From positions 1-34,693 of the forward strand of contig NZ_KB911585.1 in assembly GCF_000383615.1 (NCBI RefSeq): DNA of 34,693 nucleotides. Direction: 5' to 3'. How positions within the stretch are numbered: the first letter of the stretch is position 1; the number at the start of each line of letters is the position of its first letter. Positions 1 through 10,439 of this stretch are shown in pieces. The stretch is from Streptomyces canus 299MFChir4.1. Its GTDB lineage: Bacteria > Actinomycetota > Actinomycetes > Streptomycetales > Streptomycetaceae. The translations under genes and the position numbers were made by a program. Under the pieces are notes generated by a model, which ran no database searches, was not told where the DNA came from, and saw nothing but the letters and a program-made list of their open reading frames with translations.

Positions 1-617
1 GGTGAGGCGGCCTCCTACATGCGGCCGAACTTCTTCGCCAACACCCCCGACATCCTGCACGCCTTCCTCCAGCACGGCGGCCGTCCCGCGTTCGCCCTGC
101 GCGCGGTCCTGGCCGCGACCCTCTCGCCGACCTGGGGCATCTACTCCGGCTACGAACTGGCCGAGAACACCCCGCTGCGCGAAGGCAGCGAGGAGTACCT
201 GAACTCGGAGAAGTACCAGCTCAAGACCCGCGACTGGGACACCCCCGACTCCCTCGCCCCCCTGATCACCCAGCTCAACACCATCAGGCGCCGCCACCCC
301 GCCCTCCAGCGCCTGCGGAACATCCGCTTCCACCACACCGACAACGACGCGGTCATCGCCTACAGCAAGCACACCGGCGACGACACGGTTCTGGTGGTCG
401 TGAACCTCGACCCGCACCACACCCAGGAGGCCACGGTCTCGTTGGACATGCCACAACTCGGCCTGGAATGGCACGAGTCCCTGTCCGTCCATGACGAACT
501 GACGGGTGAGACCTACCACTGGAGCAGAAACAACTACGTGCGTCTGGAGCCCGGCCGGGCTCCGGCGCATCTGTTCCAGGTCCGCAGGTCGGCGCCTCAG
601 AGCGGAGGATCCACAGC

Positions 618-621
<4 letters not shown>
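1..621 (+). CDS. glgE: GlgE maltosyltransferase, C-terminal part (5' end outside window)
   Basis: Alpha-1,4-glucan:maltose-1-phosphate maltosyltransferase adds maltosyl units from maltose 1-phosphate to growing alpha-1,4-glucan in the cytoplasm. About 206 codons remain, open from the first base in frame 1, so the gene starts left of the window. Visible parts are the end of the GH13 barrel ([20 protein letters not shown], then [16 protein letters not shown] and the [14 protein letters not shown] stretch) and the C-terminal beta-domain ([17 protein letters not shown]). This match to GlgE rather than generic amylases is strong, and treS, maltokinase and glgB follow. The stop TGA overlaps the treS GTG start by 4 nt (GTGA at 618-621), which suggests translational coupling. 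The catalytic nucleophile and acid lie upstream and cannot be checked. Confidence 0.95.
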
Positions 622-2336
<1,715 letters not shown>

Positions 2337-2362
2337 GCGTGCCGACGAAAGGACGCGTCACC

Positions 2363-3724
2363 ATGCCGAAGACCGCACCCCTCAGCCCGAGACCCGCGCC
2401 CGCGGCCGATCTCATGGCCTCGCTCGGCGACCTGCTGCGCCAATGGCTGCCGCGGCAGCGCTGGTTCGCGGGCAAGGACCGGCCCGTGAGCGAGCTCGGT
2501 CTGCTGTCGATGACCGAGCTGTTCCCGGGCTGTCTGCATCTGCTGGTCCACACCGGTCACGGCGGGGTGCCCGCGCCCGGCGGCGCCGCCCCGGCGGGCG
2601 ACTGCTACCAGTTGCTGCTCGTGGTGCGCAAACACCTCTTGCCGCGTCTCGGCCGTGCCCTCATCGGCCGTGCGGAGCAGGGCCCGCTGGCCGGTCTCAC
2701 GGTGTACGACGCCCTGCACGACCCGCGCTCGGCACAACTGCTGCTGGAGCGGCTGCGGCATCCCGGCACCGCCGGCCCGCTGTGCTTCGAGCGCGCCCCC
2801 TCGGTGCCGGTGCCCTCCGGGCTCCCGCCGCGGCTGCTGGAGGCCGAGCAGTCGAACACCTCGCTGGTGTACGGCGACGAGTTCATCCTGAAGCTCTTCC
2901 GCCGCATCCAGCCCGGGGTCAACCCGGACCTGGAGGTGCCGGTCGCGCTGGCCGGACAGGGCTGCCGTCGGGTGCCGGCGCCGGTCGCCTGGTTCCGGAC
3001 CACACATCCGCAGGAGGCCACGCTCGGCGTGCTCCAGCCGTATCTGCGCGACGCGTCCGACGGCTGGGCACTGGCGCTCCAGGCACTCGCCTCGGGAGAC
3101 GACTTCACCGTGCAGGCGCACGAACTGGGGCGGGCCATGGCCGAGGTGCACCTCGCGCTGGCCGCGGCCTTCCCCGGCACCGGCCACGACGACAACGGCT
3201 CCACGGCGGCCGCGATGACCGAACGTCTCGACTCCGCCGCGCACAGCGTGCCGGCGCTGCGGCCGTTCGTCCCCGGTCTGCGCAGCGCGTTCGCCGCGCT
3301 CGCCACCTGCGACGCCGGGCCGCCCGCGCAGCGTGTCCACGGTGACCTGCATCTGGGGCAGGTGCTGCGGGCGGGCCGCGAGTGGTTCGTCATCGACTTC
3401 GAGGGCGAGCCCTCGCGCCCGTTCGCCGATCGGTGCACCGCCCAGTCCCCGGTGCGGGACATCGCGGGCATGCTGCGCTCCTTCGACTACGCGGCCCGCC
3501 AGCGCCGGCCCTGGCGGCCCGAGTGGGCCCGCCGCTGCCGGGAGGCCTTCTGCGGGGGCTACGCCGCCCTCGCCGGATGGGATCCACGCAAGAAGCACGG
3601 CCTGCTCCGCGCCTACGAGACCGACCGGGCCGTTTACGAAGTCCTGTACGAGGCACGGCACCGGCCCGACTGGCTGCCCGTGCCCATGGCGGCGATCGAA
3701 CGACTCGCCGTGAGAGGAGACTGA
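2363..3724 (+). CDS. pep2: Maltokinase (Pep2/Mak)
   Basis: ATP-dependent maltokinase makes maltose 1-phosphate, the GlgE donor. The 453-residue protein starts with the maltokinase cap region (LRQWLPRQRWFAGKDR) and carries aminoglycoside-phosphotransferase-type kinase motifs: HGDLHLGQ with catalytic Asp328 and DFEGEPSRPF with metal-binding Asp345. I chose ATG at 2363 because GAAAGGA sits at 2347-2353. An in-frame TTG at 2333 overlaps the treS stop and would add 10 residues, but it has no ribosome site I can see. The gap to treS is 26 nt and to glgB 3 nt, so the genes are surely co-transcribed. Confidence 0.95.
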   Translation: MPKTAPLSPRPAPAADLMASLGDLLRQWLPRQRWFAGKDRPVSELGLLSMTELFPGCLHLLVHTGHGGVPAPGGAAPAGDCYQLLLVVRKHLLPRLGRALIGRAEQGPLAGLTVYDALHDPRSAQLLLERLRHPGTAGPLCFERAPSVPVPSGLPPRLLEAEQSNTSLVYGDEFILKLFRRIQPGVNPDLEVPVALAGQGCRRVPAPVAWFRTTHPQEATLGVLQPYLRDASDGWALALQALASGDDFTVQAHELGRAMAEVHLALAAAFPGTGHDDNGSTAAAMTERLDSAAHSVPALRPFVPGLRSAFAALATCDAGPPAQRVHGDLHLGQVLRAGREWFVIDFEGEPSRPFADRCTAQSPVRDIAGMLRSFDYAARQRRPWRPEWARRCREAFCGGYAALAGWDPRKKHGLLRAYETDRAVYEVLYEARHRPDWLPVPMAAIERLAVRGD

Positions 3725-3727
3725 GCC

Positions 3728-5935
3728 GTGGCCCTGCGCGACACCTCACTGCCCGAGCGGTCCGGACCGGCGCGCTGTGCCCCGGCCCCCGCACTCGACC
3801 CCGCGGACCGGGGCCGGCTGCTGGCCGGCGCCCACCACGACCCGCACGCGTTGCTAGGCGCCCACCCGGTCGCGGGCGGGATCGCCTTCCGGGCCCTGCG
3901 GCCCTTCGCGCGCTCGGTGAGCGTGGTGATCGACGGCGAGCGCAGAGGGCTGACCTCGGAGGGCGACGGCCTCTTCTCCGGTCTGCTGCCCCTCGACGCG
4001 ATCCCCGACTACACCCTGCTGGTGGCGTACGCGGACGGCGAGCAGGAGGTGCACGACCCCTACCGCTTCCTGCCCGCGCTCGGCGAGACCGACCTCCATC
4101 TCATCCGCGAGGGCCGCCACGAGCAGCTGTGGAAGGCACTCGGCGCCGAACCGATGACCCACGAGGGCGTGACCGGCACCCGCTTCACGGTGTGGGCACC
4201 CAACGCCCAGGGCGTCCGGGTCGCCGGGGAGTTCACCTTCTGGGACGGACAAGCCTTCCCGATGCGCTCGCTCGGCTCGTCCGGGGTGTGGGAGCTGTTC
4301 CTCCCGGGGATCGCCGAGGGCGCCCGCTACAAGTTCGAGATCACCTCGCGCTACGGCGACCGGTTCCTGAAGTCCGACCCGATGGCGCGCAGCACGGAGG
4401 TGCCGCCCGCGACCGCGTCGGTGGTGACCTCCTCGCACTTCGAGTGGAGCGACGAGGAGTGGATGGCCCGGCGCGGTGAAGTGCCGGTGCACAAGGCGCC
4501 GTTCTCGGTCTACGAAGTCCATCTGCCGACCTGGCGCAAGGGTCTGACGTACCGTCAACTCGCCGAGCAGCTGCCCTCCTACGTCAAGGACCTGGGCTTC
4601 ACCCACGTCGAGCTGATGCCGGTCGCCGAGCACCCCTTCGGCGGCTCCTGGGGCTACCAGGTCACCGGCTTCTACGCGCCGACCTCCCGGCTCGGCACAC
4701 CTGACGACTTCAAGCACCTGATCGACGCCCTCCACCGGGCCGGCATCGGTGTGATCATGGACTGGGTGCCCGCCCACTTCCCCAAGGACGACTGGGCACT
4801 GGCCCGCTTCGACGGGGACCCGCTGTACGAACCTGGGGACTCCCGGCGTGCCGAGCACCCGGACTGGGGGACGTACGAGTTCGACTTCGGGCGCGTCGAG
4901 GTGCGCAACTTCCTGGTCGCCAACGCCGTGTACTGGTGCGAGGAGTTCCACATCGACGGGCTGCGCGTGGACGCGGTCGCCTCGATGCTCTACCTGGACT
5001 ACTCGCGCGACTCCGGCCAGTGGAGCCCCAATGTGTTCGGGGGCCGGGAGGACCTGGACGCGGTCGCCTTCCTCCAGGAGATGAACGCGACCGTGTACCG
5101 CCGGGCGCCGGGGGTCGTCACCATCGCCGAGGAGTCCACGGCCTGGGACGGCGTGACCCGCCCCACGGACAGCGGGGGGCTGGGTTTCGGCCTGAAGTGG
5201 AACATGGGCTGGATGCACGACTCCCTCGGCTACATCAGCCATGAGCCGGTGCACCGCAAGTACCACCACAACGAGATGACCTTCTCGATGGTGTACGCGT
5301 ACAGCGAGAACTACGTCCTGCCGATCTCCCACGACGAGGTCGTCCACGGCAAGCAGGCGCTGGTGTCCAAGATGCCGGGCGACTGGTGGCAGCAGCGCGC
5401 CAACCATCGTGCCTACCTCGGCTTCATGTGGGCGCACCCCGGCAAGCAACTCCTGTTCATGGGGCAGGAGTTCGCCCAGGGCGCCGAATGGTCCGAGGCC
5501 CACGGCCCCGACTGGTGGCTGCTCGACCCGGCCTACTCCGCCGAGCCCGACCACCGGGGCGTCCGCGATCTCGTGCGCCACCTGAACACCGTCTACCGCG
5601 CGACCCCCGCCCTGTGGGAGCGCGACACCGACCCCGGAGGCTTCCGGTGGGTGGTCGGGGACGCGGCCGAGGACAACGTCTTCGCCTTCCTGAGGTTCGA
5701 CGCGGCGGGCGCTCCGCTGCTCGCGGTCTCCAACTTCTCCCCCGTCGTGCGCGAGGACTACCGCCTCACCGTCCCCGAGGGTCACCCCCTGTGGCAGGAG
5801 TCGCTCAACACCGACGCCGCCCGGTACGGCGGCGGCGACATCGTGCGGCCCGACCCGGTCAAGGCGGAGGACGGGGCGCTGCGGCTCACCCTGCCGCCGC
5901 TCGCGACGGTGTGGCTGGTCCCGATGCCCGACTGA
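3728..5935 (+). CDS. glgB: 1,4-alpha-glucan branching enzyme
   Basis: GlgB cuts alpha-1,4 chains and reattaches them as alpha-1,6 branches, finishing the GlgE-pathway glucan. The 735 residues comprise an N-terminal domain ([13 protein letters not shown], about 37-50), a CBM48 ([17 protein letters not shown], about 155-175) and a GH13 catalytic domain. Expected acids are present: Asp415 in [10 protein letters not shown], Glu468 in TIAEEST and Asp536 in [14 protein letters not shown] at 3728 follows GAGGAGA at 3714-3720, just inside the end of the maltokinase gene. Last gene of the tight pathway operon. Confidence 0.97.
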   Translation: MALRDTSLPERSGPARCAPAPALDPADRGRLLAGAHHDPHALLGAHPVAGGIAFRALRPFARSVSVVIDGERRGLTSEGDGLFSGLLPLDAIPDYTLLVAYADGEQEVHDPYRFLPALGETDLHLIREGRHEQLWKALGAEPMTHEGVTGTRFTVWAPNAQGVRVAGEFTFWDGQAFPMRSLGSSGVWELFLPGIAEGARYKFEITSRYGDRFLKSDPMARSTEVPPATASVVTSSHFEWSDEEWMARRGEVPVHKAPFSVYEVHLPTWRKGLTYRQLAEQLPSYVKDLGFTHVELMPVAEHPFGGSWGYQVTGFYAPTSRLGTPDDFKHLIDALHRAGIGVIMDWVPAHFPKDDWALARFDGDPLYEPGDSRRAEHPDWGTYEFDFGRVEVRNFLVANAVYWCEEFHIDGLRVDAVASMLYLDYSRDSGQWSPNVFGGREDLDAVAFLQEMNATVYRRAPGVVTIAEESTAWDGVTRPTDSGGLGFGLKWNMGWMHDSLGYISHEPVHRKYHHNEMTFSMVYAYSENYVLPISHDEVVHGKQALVSKMPGDWWQQRANHRAYLGFMWAHPGKQLLFMGQEFAQGAEWSEAHGPDWWLLDPAYSAEPDHRGVRDLVRHLNTVYRATPALWERDTDPGGFRWVVGDAAEDNVFAFLRFDAAGAPLLAVSNFSPVVREDYRLTVPEGHPLWQESLNTDAARYGGGDIVRPDPVKAEDGALRLTLPPLATVWLVPMPD

Positions 5936-6042
5936 GCCCGCGGGCGACGCGGAGGTGTCCGACCGGCCCGAAGGGGCAGTCGGGGTCGTACGAGAACCCG
6001 CATCCTCGTCGTCGCCGAGGGCCACAGAAAGGGCTATGTCAC

Positions 6043-7131
6043 GTGCGCACCGTGGGAGTGGAGGAGGAACTCCTCCTGGTCGACCCCGAGACCGGCGAGC
6101 CGCAGGCGCTGTCCGCGGCCGTACTCGCGCGGGCCGCGCAGGACGAGCCGGACCAGGACGTCTTCGAGAAGGAACTGCACAACCAGATGGTGGAGTTCGC
6201 CACCCACCCGCAGTCGGGCATGGACGAGCTCCGCGCGGAGATCGTGCGCTGTCGCAAGGAGGCCGCCCGGCTCGCCGGCGACAGCGGTTGTGCCGTGGCC
6301 TCCCTGGCCACCTCCCCGCTGCCCGTCAGCCCCTCCGTGGGCGTCGGCCGCCGCTACCAGTGGATGGCGGACCAGTACGGCATCGCCACCCAGGAGCAGC
6401 TCGTCATGGGCTGTCACGTCCACGTGTCCGTGGACTCCGACGAGGAGGCCGTGGCGGTCGTCGACCGGATCCAGCCCTGGCTGGCCGTGCTGGCCGCGAT
6501 CAGCGCCAACTCGCCCTTCTGGCAGGGCAAGGACACCGGCTACAGCAGTTACCGCAGCCGGGTGTGGCAGCGCTGGCCGTCGGCCGGCCCGACCGAGCCG
6601 TTCCGCTCGGCGGAGCGCTATCACCGGCGGGTCGCGGACATGGTGGCGACCGGTGTCATCCTGGACGAGGGGATGATCTACTTCGACGCCCGGCTGTCCC
6701 GGAACTACCCGACCGTGGAGATCCGGGTCTCGGACGTCTGCCTGCGGGCGGACACCGCCGTCCTGCTCGCGACTCTCGCCCGGGGGCTGGTGGAGACGGC
6801 CGCGCGCGAGTGGCGGGCGGACAAGGAGCCGGTGACGCACAGTGTGAGCCTGCTGCGGCTGGCGGCCTGGCAGGCCGCGCGCTCCGGTCTCACGGAGGAG
6901 CTGCTGCACCCGGCGACGATGCACCGCATGCCGGCCGAGACGGTGGTGCGGGCCCTGCTGGAGCACGTCGAGGACGCGCTCGCCGACAGCGGCGACCTGG
7001 ACCGGGCCCGCGAGTCCTGCACCGAACTGCTGCGGCACGGCAACGGCGCCCGGGTGCAGCGCGAGCTCCTGGAGCGCACCGGGAGCCTGCGGAGCGTGGT
7101 CACCGAGTGCGTGCGGCTGACCCAGTCGTAG
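6043..7131 (+). CDS. Carboxylate-amine ligase, YbdK/GCS2 family
   Basis: The 362-residue protein belongs to the glutamate-cysteine ligase type 2 (YbdK) family, ATP-dependent enzymes that join an amine to a carboxylate. Family signs are the N-terminal TVGVEEELLLVDPETGEP, ELHNQMVEFAT and GCHVHVSVDS, in the right order. I chose GTG at 6043, 9 nt after AGAAAGGG; an ATG at 6036 is in another frame. It lies 107 nt after glgB, and whether it belongs to the glucan operon is unclear. Family members are often annotated as glutamate-cysteine ligases, but Streptomyces make mycothiol rather than relying on glutathione, so the true substrate is unknown. Confidence 0.88.
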   Translation: MRTVGVEEELLLVDPETGEPQALSAAVLARAAQDEPDQDVFEKELHNQMVEFATHPQSGMDELRAEIVRCRKEAARLAGDSGCAVASLATSPLPVSPSVGVGRRYQWMADQYGIATQEQLVMGCHVHVSVDSDEEAVAVVDRIQPWLAVLAAISANSPFWQGKDTGYSSYRSRVWQRWPSAGPTEPFRSAERYHRRVADMVATGVILDEGMIYFDARLSRNYPTVEIRVSDVCLRADTAVLLATLARGLVETAAREWRADKEPVTHSVSLLRLAAWQAARSGLTEELLHPATMHRMPAETVVRALLEHVEDALADSGDLDRARESCTELLRHGNGARVQRELLERTGSLRSVVTECVRLTQS

Positions 7132-7325
7132 GTCCCACCGGGCCCAGAGGTCGGGCCAAGGCCACTGACGCATGCGGTCCCAGTCCCCCGATCTCGACCA
7201 GATCACGGGTGACCGGTTACTTCCGTATTCCAGGTACCACTCGCTCGCGCCTGGGCTAGATTCGAGCACCGCGGATGACCGAGCTCATCGGCACGGTCAC
7301 AGCCCGTACACGTCAGGAGCAGCGC

Positions 7326-9230
7326 ATGCGCGATTTCGCCCTCGCGCCCCGGACCATCTCGCACTCCAGCGGCGGTCTGGCCGACAGCGTGTTCGAGCGA
7401 GCGGAGCTCGACCCCACCCTGCCGGTGCTCGCCCGTCGTCCCGAGGGCTCTTCGGGACGCTGGCAGGAGGTCACGGCCGTGGAGCTGCGGGACGAGGTCG
7501 TGGACCTCGCGAAGGGACTGGTCGCCTCCGGGATCTCGCCCGGACACCGGGTGGCCGTCATGGCGCGCACCCGGTACGAGTGGACGGTCCTCAGCTACGC
7601 GCTGTGGACGGTCGGCGCCGAGGTCGTACCGATCTATCCGACGTCCTCCCGCGAACAGGTCGAGTGGATCCTGCGCGACGCCGCCTGCGCGGCCGTGGTG
7701 GTGGAGGACGAGCAGGCGGTGATGACGGTCGGCTCGGTGTGCGCCTCACTGCCCCGGCTGCGCCATGTCTGGCAGCTGGACGCGGACGCGCTGGAGGACC
7801 TGAGGGAGCGGGGCCGGGTGATCCCGCTCGCCACGGTCGAGTCGCTGCGCCGGATCGTGCTGCCGGACTCCACGGCGGTCGTCGCCTACACCTCCGGCAC
7901 CACGGGCCGTCCGCTGGGCTGCGCGCTCAGTCACCGCGGCCTCGCGAGCCCCGTCGACACCCTCCTCGAAGGCTGGCGCCAGGTCACGGCGGCCCCGGGA
8001 GAGCAGCCGTCCGTTCTCGCCTTCCTGCCCTTCTCCCATGTATACGGCCTCATGATCCAGGGCCTGTGCATCCGGGGCGGTCTGCTCATGGCCCACGAGC
8101 CCGACCTGGGCGAGGAGGCGCTGGCGTCCGCCCTGCAGTCGTTCCGCCCCACCTACTTCTACGCCGTGCCCTCGGTCTTCGAGAAGATCTACAAGAACTT
8201 CCTGTGCGCCGCCCAGCAGTCGGGCCGCGGCGCCCTGTTCGAGCGGGCCGCCGACACGGCCCGGGACTTCGCCCTGGCCTGCGAGCGGCAGCGGCTGGGC
8301 GAGGGCCCTGGTCCCGGTTTCGACCTGCGGCTCCAGCACGCCCTGTACGAGCGCACGGTCTACCGCAGACTGCGGGCCGCGCTGGGCGGCCGGGCCCGCC
8401 GTGCCACTTCGGGCGGCTCCACCCTCAACCGTGAGCTCTCCCTGTTCTACGAGGGCATCGGCATGTACGTCCACGACGGGTACGGCCTCACGGAGACGTG
8501 CGGCGGGATCACCATGCAGCCGCTGGGCCGGGAGAAGTCCGGAACCGTGGGCCGGCCCCTGCCGGGCGTGGATCTCCGGGTGGCGGACGACGGGGAGATC
8601 CTGGTGCGCGGGCCCTCGGTCTTCCAGGGCTACGTCAACGACGAGGCCGCGTCACGGGCCGCGCTGTACGGCGGCTGGCTGGCCACCGGGGACCTCGGGC
8701 GGCTGGACGCCGACGGCTATCTGACGATCACCGGCCGCAAGAAGGACATCATCGTCACCACCAGCGGCAAGAGCGTGGCCCCGGCCGCCCTGGAGCACCG
8801 GCTGAGGATGCATCCGCTGATCCACCAGGCCGTGGTGGTGGGTGACAACCGGCCCTGCGTGGGCGCCCTGCTCACCCTGGACCCGGTGTTCCTGGCCCAC
8901 TGGCGCGGCGTCCTGGTGGCCCAGCAGGACCCCTCGGTGCGGGAGGCCCGGGAGGAGAACGCGTTGCGGGAGGAGATCGCGCGGGCCGTGGCCGCCGCCA
9001 ACAGCACGGTCTCGCGCTCGGAGTCGATCCGCGTGTTCCGGGTGCTGCCGGAGCCGTTCGACCTGGCCAACGGCCTGCTGACACCGTCGATGAAACTGCG
9101 CCGGGACGAGATCGTCAGCCGCTACGCGATGGAGATCGACGCGATGTACCAGGCCCGCTCGGCCGGAGCCCGGCGCACCCCGGCGGACGACCTGCTGAAC
9201 TGGGACGACTCGGACAACGTGTTCCGCTGA
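7326..9230 (+). CDS. AMP-dependent synthetase / long-chain acyl-CoA ligase
   Basis: Adenylate-forming ligase of the long-chain fatty acyl-CoA synthetase type: it activates an acyl chain as acyl-AMP and transfers it to CoA. Motifs in order are the ATP loop AYTSGTTGRPLG, the substrate-region DGYGLTETCGG and ATGDLGRLDADGYLTITGRKKDIIVTT (adenine and hinge motifs) followed by the C-terminal lid. ATG at 7326 (634 residues) has CAGGAG at 7314-7319. An in-frame ATG at 7275 would add 17 residues but lacks a ribosome site. TAGATT at 7257-7262 resembles a -10 box without a clear -35, so 7275 could be a near-leaderless alternative. No neighbour reveals the substrate. Confidence 0.9.
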   Translation: MRDFALAPRTISHSSGGLADSVFERAELDPTLPVLARRPEGSSGRWQEVTAVELRDEVVDLAKGLVASGISPGHRVAVMARTRYEWTVLSYALWTVGAEVVPIYPTSSREQVEWILRDAACAAVVVEDEQAVMTVGSVCASLPRLRHVWQLDADALEDLRERGRVIPLATVESLRRIVLPDSTAVVAYTSGTTGRPLGCALSHRGLASPVDTLLEGWRQVTAAPGEQPSVLAFLPFSHVYGLMIQGLCIRGGLLMAHEPDLGEEALASALQSFRPTYFYAVPSVFEKIYKNFLCAAQQSGRGALFERAADTARDFALACERQRLGEGPGPGFDLRLQHALYERTVYRRLRAALGGRARRATSGGSTLNRELSLFYEGIGMYVHDGYGLTETCGGITMQPLGREKSGTVGRPLPGVDLRVADDGEILVRGPSVFQGYVNDEAASRAALYGGWLATGDLGRLDADGYLTITGRKKDIIVTTSGKSVAPAALEHRLRMHPLIHQAVVVGDNRPCVGALLTLDPVFLAHWRGVLVAQQDPSVREAREENALREEIARAVAAANSTVSRSESIRVFRVLPEPFDLANGLLTPSMKLRRDEIVSRYAMEIDAMYQARSAGARRTPADDLLNWDDSDNVFR

Positions 9231-9382
9231 AACCCCGATAGTCGGCCGCGTTCCCCATGGTGAGGACGATTGGGTCGCCTGCCCTCGGGAACACGGCTCA
9301 GTGGCGACATGAGAGAGTACGACAACCCGCTGACGCCGGGCCGTGAGAGCGGACCGGCACCGAGCCGCACTGGGACGAGACA

Positions 9383-9787
9383 CTGACTTCCGAGGCGATT
9401 CCGAGCCGCACCACCCGTTTCGCGGGCGAGCCGCAATGCGTGACGGGTGCGCGGCTCGCCGCTGAGGAATTCCTGGACGACCTGCGCCAGAGCGTGCCGC
9501 CCGCGACCCCCGAGCACTGGGACGACATCCTGCTGGTGGTCACGGAACTCGCCGCCAACGCCGTCCAGTACGCTCCAGGACCCTTCGTACTGCGCATGCG
9601 CCGCACCTTCGACGGCGTGCACGTGACGCTGCGCGACACCAACCCGACGCCGCCGGCCCCGCGTTCCTTCGATCCGCGCACGGGCGGCGGCGGCATCGGC
9701 TGGCACCTGGTGCACGCCCTGTGCGACCAGGTCAGCGTGGTGACGGACGAGCGCGGCAAGGACGTACACGTCTTCCTGCCCTGGTGA
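9383..9787 (+). CDS. ATP-binding protein, anti-sigma-factor/HATPase_c_2 family; unusual start
   Basis: A small GHKL ATPase of the RsbW-like anti-sigma kinase family common in Streptomyces. The N-box is ELAANAVQYAPG and the ATP-lid glycines are TGGGGIGWHLV, with RDTNPTPPAP between. The first ordinary start, GTG 9440 (115 residues), cuts off strand 1: the in-frame upstream codons read SRTTRFAGEPQCVTGAR, as family members do. No ATG, GTG or TTG exists upstream before the in-frame stop at 9344-9346. CTG at 9383 would give LTSEAIPSRTTRF..., 134 residues, and overlaps the stop of a 25-codon ATG ORF (9309-9386) as CTGA. Coding-like third positions extend even further, to 9347, so a frameshift joining the two ORFs is also possible. 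Confidence 0.75.
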   Translation: MTSEAIPSRTTRFAGEPQCVTGARLAAEEFLDDLRQSVPPATPEHWDDILLVVTELAANAVQYAPGPFVLRMRRTFDGVHVTLRDTNPTPPAPRSFDPRTGGGGIGWHLVHALCDQVSVVTDERGKDVHVFLPW

Positions 9788-9803
9788 CGCTCCCCCGGTC
9801 CCG

Positions 9804-10163
9804 TCAGGCGGTGGCCGTGAGCCGCAGATAGTAGGCGGCGACCGCCGCGAGGTACTCACCGTCCCGGGTCTCGCTGTCGGTGCGGAAGCGGGGGGCCGCC
9901 TTCACCTCCGCGCCGGTGCAGGCCAGCGTGACCCGTTGGTCGCGGGTGTCGACCTGGGTGACGGCGCCCACCGGGACCAGGACGCTGCGGCCGAAGATCC
10001 ATACGCCGGTGTCGACGACGAGGTGTGCCATGCCGTGGGGCGCGGCCTGCCGGTCCACGTGTCCGATCGTGCCGTCGCTCGCGACGACGCTGAAGCCCGT
10101 CAGGTCCTGTCCCTCGACGTATCCGCTGTCCGGCGCGTACGACCAGATTCTGTCGGTGGTCAC
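9804..10163 (-). CDS. PRC-barrel-like domain protein
   Basis: The 119-residue soluble protein has a PRC-barrel look: YVEGQDLTGFSVVASDGTIGHVDRQ followed by short beta strands ending in GRSVLVPVGAVTQVDTRDQRVTL. The C-terminal helix (YLAAVAAYYLRLTA) may mediate assembly. Such proteins in Streptomyces are often stress-induced and of unknown biochemical role. GTG at 10163 was chosen because a strong GGAGGGAAGGAG site precedes it by 4 nt; reading further upstream only adds unconvincing sequence. A SigB-type promoter pattern lies about 70 bp upstream. It is convergent with the ATP-binding gene to the left (16 nt between stops). Confidence 0.8.
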   Translation of the reverse strand: MTTDRIWSYAPDSGYVEGQDLTGFSVVASDGTIGHVDRQAAPHGMAHLVVDTGVWIFGRSVLVPVGAVTQVDTRDQRVTLACTGAEVKAAPRFRTDSETRDGEYLAAVAAYYLRLTATA

Positions 10164-10231
10164 GCTGCTCCTTCCCTCCCGAGTGCTGCACGGAGCCCGG
10201 TTCTCGGCTGCGAGCGGGCTCACAGCACCCA

Positions 10232-10256
10232 ATACCCTTCTGCCGCACACACATTC
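10232..10256 (-). promoter_or_regulatory. Candidate SigB-family promoter for the PRC-barrel-like gene
   Basis: On the minus strand GAAT (10256-10253), 15 bases, then GGGTAT (10237-10232). This fits GNNT-N14-16-GGGTAY, the pattern I recall for Streptomyces SigB-type sigma factors. It points to the gene starting at 10163, about 70 bp away, with room for a 5' leader. Confidence 0.5.
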
Positions 10257-10439
10257 GGCGACCGGCACTCTCGCAAGCGGTTTCCCCGCGTCCGGTCCGC
10301 GCACCTCCTTCACCTTTCTCCCGGTGCACTTTCAGGCCAGGACGGGCAAGGTGGTCCTCGACGCATTCGTCGCGCCCGCACGGGCACACGAAGGGCGTTC
10401 AAGGCAGACCGCCTGGAGCCGCAGAAAGGGATGAACACC

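Noticed and set aside
3854..6025. Leftward open frame of 723 codons opposite glgB
   Set aside because: Antisense to a complete branching enzyme with its catalytic triad; no ribosome site or motifs.
9440..9787. GTG 9440 as the start of the anti-sigma-like gene
   Set aside because: It would remove the first strand of the ATPase fold, which is readable upstream; kept only as an alternative.
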